A stretch of DNA of 64,000 nucleotides. Origin: Acanthosepion pharaonis (lineage: Eukaryota > Mollusca > Cephalopoda > Sepiida > Sepiidae). Of the stretch, positions 56,701 through 64,000 are shown piece after piece. Each line of letters opens with the position of its first letter. Within the stretch, counting starts at the first letter, position 1. The stretch is taken from positions 1,577,501 to 1,641,500 of the forward strand of contig CAHIKZ030005495.1 of the NCBI GenBank assembly GCA_903632075.3. The letters run 5' to 3'. The notes beneath the pieces are model-generated. The model was not told where the DNA came from, ran no database searches, and worked only from the letters and a program-made list of their open reading frames with translations. The translations under genes and the position numbers were made by a program.

Positions 56701-57399
56701 TTGTTAGTAATTCTGCAATTTATTTTTATACTTTCATAAGATTTTGTTTTTGTTTGGGACGTATTACACACACACACACACACACACACAACATTACATT
56801 AATTTACGCGCAAATACCGTTGAGGACAGCCAAACAGACGGCCTTTAAACTCATAACGTTCACCCGATGAAGTTTGTTGTACATTTGATGGTGAACTGTT
56901 TACCCCGACATACAATGTTAGATATATATATGTATATATATTTTTGCGTGTATCTATACACTTCGAGTAGATAAATACGTCAACCCGGAAGGGTAGTTCA
57001 TCTAAGAGAAGAAAAACCCGGATTTTATTTAGATCTACGCTGTCTTAGGGCCATACTCAATCATAGGAAAAGCTTAAGGAGTAAACCTTGAGAACAAATC
57101 CTGAGCTGGAGTCTCTAAGACTGTCTGCGGAAAATCAAATTCCATGTTAATATCTGGCACGGGATAATTCACTTCATGGCTTGAAAGAAGTCTTTAGCCT
57201 TGGATGGCAGTGTTTCTAGAGATGGTGTCTCGACAAAAACACCGGGAGGTAGGGTTGGTGTCCCACATTTTGTATCAGCTACCGAAAGAACTAGTTCCGA
57301 CCAACCATAGGGAGGTCGAAGGATGATGATGATAATCATGAAAAAGTGTGGGGTATGGACAAGAAAGGCCCATCTTAACGAAGTTATTTTTCCTTGGAT
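56701..57399. other. (CA)n and unassigned DNA
   Basis: (CA)n at 56765-56790. 57000-57330 is GC-richer but I recognise nothing in it. Confidence 0.45.
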
Positions 57400-57745
57400 T
57401 TATCTTGCAGAGTGCGTCATTCTGGAGAATAATACAGTTCCTGTTTACCAAAGCAGAGAACATTCACTGTAAATCTTCGTTTTATAGATGAAGTTGATGG
57501 CAATGAACGACTGAAGTGATAGACCTCCCAGGTTCCAATAGCACGTAATTGACAACACATTTCAGATTTCGTCAAACACAAAAGCAAGGCCTTTGGCGGA
57601 TGGAGTTCTGGTTTGGGCACTGGATTCTCATTTTGCGATAACCACTGACATTTTCGATTTCTCTGGACATGCAAAACCTATTTTTCATCATCTGTAACAA
57701 TGCGATGCAAAAAGGACAGTTCGGCATTCTTGATTAAAAGACTAT
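57400..57745 (-). pseudogene. Mariner transposase, central part
   Basis: Minus strand: SLLIKNAELSFLHRIVTDDE, then K, a TAG stop where Trp is expected, then VLHVQRNRKCQWLSQNENPV and PKPELHPPKA. The Asp in TDDEK is the first catalytic residue. Downstream the frame decays. The N-terminal half of a like element is at 59085-59355, beyond 1.3 kb of later insertions. Confidence 0.75.
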
Positions 57746-57764
57746 TGTTCATGCCTGTCTGTCT

Positions 57765-58025
57765 ATTAGTGTCTTCACTCCAATAGCTTCATGTCTCTCA
57801 CTTCTGCCCTGTGGAACTCCCTCTCCTTTTCCTGTTTCCCTGATAGCTATAATCTCCAACTATTCAAATGTAATGTCAATCGACGTCTCCAGATGCCTTG
57901 ATCTATCTACTATCTTTCTCTTCATCCTTTCCTTTATCACTCCTCTTTGCTCTCGCTCCAACTCTCTGTAACCCCTTGCGTGCTAATGGCTTCCCGCTTT
58001 GCTTGGGGTGAAACGCTTAAAAAAT
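57765..58025 (+). pseudogene. LINE 3' end
   Basis: Plus strand reads SALWNSLSFSCFPDSYNLQL, FKCNVNRRLQMP and a stop, then a 3' UTR to GCTTGGGGTGAAACGCTTAA and A-run. Same family as 49863-50400, opposite orientation. Inserted next to mariner sequence. Confidence 0.8.
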
Positions 58026-58059
58026 AACTTTCACTATAAATGATATAACAAACTTAAAT

Positions 58060-58245
58060 TAAATGGAAGGAGTAATGGCTAGCAGCTCGGATTGAGGAAT
58101 CAGAGAGCTGAGTTCGAATTCCAGTCGGATCCATTACATTCACTTACGAAAGGTATGAATCTTCTTCCTCCCCCCAGCTATGGGTAAATAGCAGAAGAGA
58201 CTGGGTTCTATAGCCTTGGGTAGCAACCGGTCTAGGAGAAAGTAA
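58060..58245 (+). mobile_element. tRNA-derived SINE
   Basis: GGAAGGAGTAATGGCTAGCA (box A region), GAGTTCGAATTCCAGTCGG (box B), AAAGGTATGAATC, ending GCAACCGGTCTAGGAG. Single tail module, unlike the copies at 25.4 and 36.4 kb. Confidence 0.85.
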
Positions 58246-58270
58246 CTTTGAATTAAAAACTGTATGTTCA

Positions 58271-58934
58271 TGTTGCATCATCAAGGTGAATGATACACGG
58301 AGAAAAATGAGTGCTTAATATATTTATTTAGCACCAGTATCCGGTGCTAATGGATACATACAAAAACCACAGAACAATAAGTTATAAAACAATTAACAAG
58401 ACAACTTACAAGGAATAGAGGAGGGTCAAATGCTGTAGAGCCAAACGAATTAAGATTAGTCCGAATATTAATCAGCTTAATATCAACTTATTAATCAACT
58501 ATTGAAGTCCTTAATCGTAGACTATTTAAGGCTATGAGCCAGGCCATAGCGTAGACCATACTATACAGCTAAAGAAAGGATCGTTCGCATTGGCTCAATG
58601 ATCCCGACTGCAGTCGAATCATACAAAGTTAAATGTATGTAAATATTGTGGGGCTCGCTCCTTGTACACAAAATGGACTCGTCCAATGCATATTTATACT
58701 ACGGAGAGATAGCGTGACAAAAAAGGTCGACACAGGGTGTTCACACAGAGTTACAAGAGTCCAGAAAAAGAGATAATTACGGCTTCCATTACAGAGACTA
58801 GTAAATATACTTTTCTACTAACCGCATTCCTGGACTACTAATCTTCATTTCACTTTGTATTCTTATGTTAATACACATATTTTCCTATTTCTATTACTGG
58901 CGTTGTTATTTATTTATCCCCGGAATCCACAACA
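58271..58934 (-). mobile_element. LTR-like block (664 bp), no TSD
   Basis: Ends TGTTGCAT...CCACAACA give an inverted TGTTG/CAACA terminus. On the minus strand TAGTATAAATATGCATTGG (about 58690-58708) is a good TATA box, and AATAAATATATT near 58330 could be the polyadenylation signal. Flanking 5-mers (GTTCA, GGAAA) do not match, so the boundaries or the solo-LTR reading may be wrong. Confidence 0.45.
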
Positions 58935-59080
58935 GGAAATATAATTTATTAAAGATGTAATCAATTTCGGTGACTGCAGCCCAACAGAAAAGCAAATATT
59001 CAAGTCCACATTTAAAAAAAATCTGAGTTTTCACCACAAGATACTTTGAAATATTTTCTACTTCTTTGTTTATAATGCAA
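58935..59080 (-). repeat. Copy of the 52.2-kb transposon-end block
   Basis: ATTTATTAAAGATGTAATC, GCAGCCCAACAGAAAAGC, TCTGAGTTTTCACCACAAG and ATTTTCTACTTCTTTGTTT parallel 52190-52400. Only one copy of the 81-bp unit here. Confidence 0.7.
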
Positions 59081-59084
59081 AAAG

Positions 59085-59355
59085 GACAATTTGGCATTCT
59101 TGATTAAAAAGACTGATTCCGACGGTGAAACGTTGCATTCAGTTTTCAAAAGAAAGTTCATTTGAAATCCAGATCCCAGTTTAGCAAGTTTTTCAAATTC
59201 ACTTGATATGACGTCGAGGACGACATATCAGGTTTGTGCGCGAAATCTCTGTCACGTTGACGTTAATTCAACAGTATTTTTCAAAAGTTCTTCATTCAGA
59301 GTTGGTCATCTTCCAAAGCGAGGCTTGTCGGATATATCACAGTCGCCATTTTTAA
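59085..59355 (-). pseudogene. Mariner transposase, N-terminal part
   Basis: Minus strand pieces: CDISDKPRFGR, NEELLKNTVE, RDFAHKPDMSSSTSYQVNLK, then SFLIKNAKLSFLH. This resembles the second helix-turn-helix and linker of mariner transposases. Stops and frameshifts throughout. It ends at the SFLH point where the block at 58935 begins. Confidence 0.6.
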
Positions 59356-59640
59356 TCTATAGCTGACATCTACTTGCTTTCACTGCATCCGTGTGCATCT
59401 ATAAATATTTAAAAATCACTCTGTGGCAGTGCTAGCCTTTAGAACTCATGCAGTAAGCGATGGCGAATGTGTTGCTTTTTGTAAGATATAATCCTTTATG
59501 GGGTGAAACTCTGAAATTACTTATTTGTTCAACATTTCTTGTTTCTTACGAATTTTCTCTATCTCTTAATATTTTATTTAGTCTCTAGAAGGCATCATTT
59601 GATTTCCAATACACATTCTGACTTCTGTGTTATACTTTCA

Positions 59641-60456
59641 TAAAAATCAAGATTACAGTCAATGCAAAGGCTGGGGTTTGGTGTGATAAGTACAAACGCC
59701 AAATATTACATGCGTAACTTTTATCAATTTTCGAGCATTTAGTTCCAAAGATCGTCTGAAAAAATGTACTAAAATACGAAATCTGTGCAGGTTTTTGCTT
59801 ACAAACTGACTTCAAAATTTTACTATTTTAATAATAAATACAAATAAAATTTGATATCTTTTGTATTAGATACATTGAATGGAAAATATATTCAAATATT
59901 TAATTATAAATCACCACAAGTAAAATATGCATTTTTTTTTTTACTGTATTCGATAAGTAAAAAACTGTAAAGAGATCATAAAAGATTACAAAAAAGGCTA
60001 CTCAAGGAATAACATTTGCTAAATCATTTTTTAGATCATAATAAAACAAAAAAAATAGATAAAAATGCATAACACCATGATACTGCTGGGCACAAATTAT
60101 AAGACAAAATGTTTTAAATTTGCATTGTTTATTGAAAATCACGCTAAAACTACTACACTGTATTACATCTTACATCAATTGTTCAGTATAATTTTCCTTT
60201 GAAGTAAATGAAGATCTTATTTGATAGCACACTGATTTAGTAATATTGTACTTGTGGCATGTATCCTGTCCATATAGAGTTTGCGAAACTCCAGTAGATT
60301 ATAAATTTTATAACGCTGTGTTATAAGGCTTTTACTGATCACCGGAATGAAATCCCAATGCTACGATTTTAACCTAAGCTTCGTCTTTTAACTCATTTCT
60401 TAAAAAAAAAAAAAAAAGATAACAATTTGGAAAAAAATATATTTTGTGTCGTTATT
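59641..60456 (+). repeat. Dispersed repeat family B, copy 2 (empty site)
   Basis: Counterpart of 18431-19482 without the 247-bp LTR: ATTCAAATATTTAATTATAA then ATCACCACAAG is continuous here. Length 816 bp, close to copy 1 minus its LTR and TSD. Confidence 0.85.
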
Positions 60457-60689
60457 TATCATGTTAAACCCCAACTTTCAACCTGAGTGCAATACCACTG
60501 TCTTGCCCTCCGACTTACTTGTATTTCTGTACTTTCTTGATTAGGACGTCTCCAATTCGTAGCACGTATATTGGGCTTTCTCTTTCTCTTGCTGACGACC
60601 GTAAAATCCTGAACAAACGTTCTCTAGAGTCAGGTTGCCGTGTTATGGCGTTTGTTACGCGTAACTATTGAATTCGAGTTCGGTAAAAA

Positions 60690-60995
60690 TGGACGATAAG
60701 TGATAAAATATTTTAGAGTTTTGTGCGCCGATCGAAATTCATAGACTTATGAAAGGAAGATGGTTATAAAAAAAAAAAGGAAACATTTTCTTGGCGTCGC
60801 GACAATTCAAGGCTGCGTTGTAGCCAACAAACGGTGAAAGCGGTAAAAAGTCACAGATGTTGCCAAGTATTTGGAGATTTTCAGTTTGGCGCCATCCGAC
60901 TTCTGGTTGTTCCTGAAAATGAAAGAGTCATTGAAAGATCAACAATTTTTCCACTCGATGCTGAAAATAAGCTGCTGTACACGAATGGTGATTTT
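60690..60995 (+). pseudogene. Mariner-like transposase, internally deleted
   Basis: An N-terminal part (ILEFCAPIEIHRLMKGRW) is followed within ~60 codons by LEIFSLAPSDFWLFLKMKES and LKDQQFFHSM, the region of the third catalytic Asp (LAPSDFW). The middle is missing. Two stops follow the MDDK start. Related elements in animals use LAPSDFWLFPKLK here. Confidence 0.6.
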
Positions 60996-61425
60996 CTAAG
61001 CGTAGCTTAGACGTGGCACAAGGCCGGAATTATGAGTCACCTGGTTAGTATCGAACTCGCTATTTGGTCGTAATTGATCGACTGCGACAAGCTTGCTAAT
61101 GATTACACAACGTCGAAGTGTCCAGATATATAAGTGGATATTAAGGCACCTCGAGGCGCTGTAATGGTTAACAAGCTTGTTTCGCTAGAATAATTTCGAC
61201 TGAATAGTAAGTTCGATCCTCACTGGGTGCCACATAATTTCGGCCTTGTACCACATCAAAGCTACGCCGGGAAAATCACTATTAAGCACTTAGGCGTGGT
61301 GTAATGGCTAACAAACTTGTCTCGGTAAAATAGTTACGACTGAATAGTGAATTCGATCCTCACTGGGTGCACCATACTTTCAGCCTTGTGCCACATCTAA
61401 GCTACGCTTGGAAAATAAGTATATA
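60985..61425. mobile_element. Three tRNA-SINE copies, one inverted
   Basis: Two plus copies (from about 61144 and about 61285) contain GGCG..GTAATGG.TAACAA (box A), AGTTCGATCCTCACTGGGTG or ATTCGATCCTCACTGGGTG (box B) and CTTGTGCCACATCTAAGCTA. A minus copy (60985-61105) has the inverse (AGCTTAGACGTGGCACAAGG, GTATCGAACTCGC). GGCACCT and GGGTGCC pair like an acceptor stem. Confidence 0.75.
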
Positions 61426-61689
61426 AGTGGAGGCCGAAGTCAACACCGTATGGCGACGATATATCATGTGTATTGCATGATGGCTCATCTATTTATATAT
61501 ACCGGTCAGTGGAGTATTATGAGTACCAAGGTTAGGGATTTCCGGTTTATAGCATTATTGTAATGGTTATAGTGTAGACGACAACGTTTATATTTGAAAT
61601 TATTCTAAAGGTTATTGAGCAGAGATAATTGTAGATTAGAATGCGATTATTTATAGTGTTATCTGTTAACTCATTGTGTCCACTTTTAA

Positions 61690-61835
61690 ATTTATACAAT
61701 ATATCTGTGGCAGTGCCTAGCCTTCAGAACTCATGCAGTAAGCGATGGCGAATTATGTTGCTTTTGTAAGATAATTATTACAGATTACATACGCTCTATC
61801 CCTGATATCCAGCGCGTTTACCCATAAATATAGCA
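61690..61835 (+). repeat. Dispersed repeat, also at 59.4 kb
   Basis: CTGTGGCAGTGC.TAGCCTT and GAACTCATGCAGTAAGCGAT, GGCGAAT recur at 59420-59490. It ends with CGCTCTATCCCTGATAT and TTTACCCATAAATATAG, the family described at 1187. Confidence 0.7.
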
Positions 61836-61862
61836 TACGTTAAATTATATGTTTATCATATA

Positions 61863-62354
61863 CAGGGTGGGTGTAAAGAAACTCCTATTTAAAATTGATG
61901 ATATATTAATTATTGGTTGATTTCCATAAAAACAAGTTTCATTTTGAACAGCCTGAAGGTACAGTGGTAAAATTCTAGCCTTTGCACATTTTTTCCCAAT
62001 CTGGATGCTGAAGGGCGACCGATTCTGTGCGTATTTACAACAGATCCTGTAGTCATTAGCTTAGAATGGCAATTTCTTATAGTTTTGGCATTTACTGAAG
62101 CATGAACCCTGCACCATCATCTCTGCATTTGTACCAAGGACTGCGACACTTCCTAACGGGATACTAGCTGAGTAAGCTAGTATCCCGTTAGGATACTAGC
62201 TTACCTGTCAGAGGTTGTAACATTCTCTGGCTACATTTGTCACTGTGAAGTCAAAACAGAAATTAGCTATGAAATCTTACCACTTTCATGGAAAAGTTGT
62301 GATATTAACATAAGTTATATAAGTAATGTTCAATAGAGAGTTTCTTTCCACCCA
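61863..62354 (-). mobile_element. Internally deleted mariner-like element, copy 2
   Basis: Ends GGGTGGGTGTAAAGAAACTC and, inverted, GGGTGGAAAGAAACTCTCTA pair well. Interior blocks CAGATCCTGTAGTCATTAGC and TTGTCACTGTGAAG align with 42281-42843. The transposase frame is more decayed than in that copy. Contains a secondary hairpin at 62155-62196. Confidence 0.75.
62155..62196. repeat. Perfect hairpin from local inversion-duplication
   Basis: CCTAACGGGATACTAGCT, a 5-base loop, then AGCTAGTATCCCGTTAGG, followed by a further ATACTAGCTTA. Copy 1 of the host element (42.66 kb) has only one arm. Confidence 0.92.
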
Positions 62355-62608
62355 ACTTGGATATATATTTTTTGGAAGGGGCTTTTTATCTGAAACATTA
62401 TTTCTTATTATATTCTTAAACAATATTTTTAGGGAGCACACGTATTTGAGAAGCTGTTTTTTTTTTTAAAATTTTCTTAAACAATAATAACAACTGGCCA
62501 GGATTGAGAAGTTTCTTATTTCACTGTTTAAGAAACTGAAAACAAAACAAAAAAAAAAAAAAAAAAACAGGCGTTCGAACTCAAACAGGTCCACCCGCTA
62601 AAAATAAC

Positions 62609-62611
<3 letters not shown>

Positions 62612-62696
<85 letters not shown>

Positions 62697-62775
62697 TTGC
62701 TCTACTTTTATTGAGCACTTTTTAAAAAAGCAAATGCTATGAACAGTGGATTTTACTCCATCTGTTTTTTCTCTC

Positions 62776-62823
<48 letters not shown>

Positions 62824-62861
62824 AGCATGTGTATATAGATGTCTATATATTTATATATATG

Positions 62862-62904
<43 letters not shown>

Positions 62905-62986
62905 GTGTGTGTGTGTGCAAATATATAGAAAAATAGGAAAGAACACGTTAGATAAATAATCCGTGCTCAATACAATAGTAGAGCCT

Positions 62987-63058
<72 letters not shown>
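62612..63058. repeat. (AT)n cluster, four tracts
   Basis: (AT)n at about 62612-62692, 62779-62821, 62864-62900 and 62991-63058, separated by fragments including TTGAGCACTTTT. Confidence 0.95.
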
Positions 63059-63060
<2 letters not shown>

Positions 63061-63061
<1 letters not shown>

Positions 63062-63598
63062 ATAAAAAAAAAAAGCAACCAACCGACCGGTTTCGGCCTC
63101 ACTCAACAGTACTGGAATCAAGGGAATAAATATGGCAATATAAAATATAAAAGACAAATAATGTGCAATATTAAAGTTCTAGATTGAAATAGCGTCAAGT
63201 CCTAACAGACATTTCCTCTGTTTGACGTGAAGTAGGAATGATACGTTCCAATTGAGTGATGTTGTTAACAATACATATGTTTCTGCTATTACGGAGCACT
63301 TCATAGAAAGTTCAAATTGTGCCATCAATTTCAGCACTGGCTCTTTCACCATCTTGAGTCGGGCGCGCTCACTTTTACATTTGATGTCATTAGAAACAAT
63401 TTATGTCAAGTCCAGACAGCCCTCCCTCTGTAAAGAGAGGAAATGTCTGTTAGGACTTGACGTTATTTCAATACACGTGTTCCGCCTTTAATATTGTACA
63501 TTGTCTTTTATATTTTATATTGTAATATTTATTCCCTCGATTCCAGCTCTGTTGAGTGAAGGCGAAACCGGCTGGCTGGTTGCTTTTTTTTATCATGA
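63061..63598. mobile_element. Foldback, ~150-bp arms
   Basis: Left arm AGCAACCAACCGACCGGTTT, GGAATCAAGGGAATAAATAT, GCGTCAAGTCCTAACAGACA; right arm inverse TGTCTGTTAGGACTTGACG, ATATTTATTCCCTCGATTCC, AACCGGCTGGCTGGTTGCTT. The loop (~230 bp) has a second, partial copy of the GTCAAGTCC motif near 63405. A 79-codon frame across it is not convincing. (AT)n abuts the left arm. Confidence 0.88.
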
Positions 63599-63660
63599 AG
63601 GGTAAAATTGGTCTTAACTTTTTTATTTACATAATATATATATATATAGGTTATTTTAGC

Positions 63661-63693
<33 letters not shown>

Positions 63694-63698
<5 letters not shown>

Positions 63699-63944
63699 TA
63701 AAGACATTTTTATGTTTAACGTTGTTATTTATAGATACAAGTATTTAAGCAAATGCTCTGTTTATGATAAACAGTATTAAATAACATTTACCGGCCTGAA
63801 TGTCCGAGAAATTTTCATAGAAAATATTCGTTCTTTGACAGGATTCGAACCTGCATCCTATACGGAACCGTCATATACGCTGACGTGCCTTGACCGCTCG
63901 GCCACAAAGAACCTTACGTTAAACATAAAAATGTCTTTAATAAA
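63694..63944. mobile_element. Foldback enclosing a tRNA-like cloverleaf
   Basis: Arms 63694-63722 (TTTATTAAAGACATTTTTAT, GTTTAACGT) and 63917-63944 (inverse) are perfect. The right part of the interior contains the tRNA-like sequence at 63831-63911. (AT)n abuts the left arm. Confidence 0.88.
63831..63911 (-). pseudogene. Class-II tRNA-like sequence
   Basis: On the minus strand: acceptor TTCTTTG/CAAAGAA (7 bp), T8 G9, D arm GCCGAGCGGTCAAGGC with a 3-bp stem, anticodon stem CGTCA/TGACG, a 7-base loop GCGTATA, a long variable arm (GTTCC...GGAT), T arm GCAGG TTCGAAT CCTGT. This is the layout of Ser/Leu tRNAs with intact A and B boxes. But position 33 is C, not the universal U, and the nominal anticodon GTA would be Tyr, which has a short variable arm. 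So it is most likely a SINE head or tRNA pseudogene. Confidence 0.7.
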
Positions 63945-64000
63945 TAAATTGTCGGACCTTGTCCATTTCTTAACATATGACGTCATTTGTTTACATTCGA

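Noticed and set aside
63252..63491. 79-codon frame inside the foldback loop at 63 kb
   Set aside because: Extends into the inverted arm and has no recognisable domain.
3159..63780. Many 60-110 codon frames with runs of alternating Ile-Tyr (e.g. 14036, 20116, 26356, 41585, 44368, 48166, 62851)
   Set aside because: They are translations of (AT)n microsatellites, which lack stops in some frames; no domain outside the repeat.
63831..63911. Functional tRNA gene
   Set aside because: Folds as a class-II tRNA but has C33 and an anticodon inconsistent with its long variable arm; sits in a foldback among SINE-like repeats.

Overview
The window looks like non-coding, repeat-saturated nuclear DNA of an animal, most likely a cephalopod mollusc (octopus-like). 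This rests on very high A+T, dozens of long (AT)n tracts, abundant tRNA-derived SINEs, many 3'-truncated or decayed LINE tails, decayed mariner/Tc1 transposases and frequent foldback elements. The species guess is inference from repeat style; no diagnostic host gene is present. I found no convincing host exon, rRNA gene, functional tRNA, operon or CRISPR array. All coding matter I recognise is transposon-derived and broken.

Layout. 0-9 kb: AT-rich DNA with a perfect-looking hairpin, a short satellite outlier, repeat family A copy 1, a 27-bp minisatellite with higher-order structure (4.9-5.4 kb) and two inverted SINE pairs. 9.05-13.36 kb: a 4.3-kb array of a ~156-bp satellite, whose reverse complement reappears at 30.7-31.5 kb. 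13.5-20 kb: a long-armed foldback, LINE 3' ends, a non-autonomous hAT element with an 8-bp target duplication, and repeat family B copy 1 carrying a solo LTR with 5-bp target duplication. 20.6-22.3 kb: a nearly complete but frameshifted mariner-like transposon and the 5' part of a second one. 22.4-24.4 kb: repeat family C copy 1, a composite inverted repeat and a Helitron-like element. 25-33 kb: SINEs, stacked hairpins, the inverted satellite block, a transposase C-terminus, another SINE, and a second solo LTR (33.1-33.5 kb) inside repeat family C. 33.9-36.3 kb: a 20-bp minisatellite, then two LINE reverse-transcriptase remnants interrupted by other elements. 36.4-37.2 kb: a SINE with duplicated tail that has grown into a 69-bp tandem repeat. 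37.8-39.8 kb: ~220-bp direct repeats bracketing a LINE tail and a mariner fragment. 41.3-49.4 kb: (AT)n tracts alternating with foldbacks, plus family A copy 2. 49.9-54.6 kb: LINE tails, a mariner/LINE chimeric reading frame and an LTR-like GC-rich block. 55-56.7 kb: local duplications around a complex tandem repeat. 57.4-59.4 kb: mariner pieces separated by nested LINE, SINE and LTR-like insertions. 59.6-60.5 kb: family B copy 2, which supplies the empty site for the LTR in copy 1. 60.7-64 kb: more transposase remnants, inverted tRNA-SINE copies, and two foldbacks, the last holding a class-II tRNA-like cloverleaf.

There is no gene network here. The informative content is evolutionary: insertion stratigraphy (two solo LTRs with target duplications and paralogous empty sites), satellite dispersal in both orientations, internally deleted transposons, and an unusual density of inverted repeats that, if transcribed, would form long double-stranded RNA.
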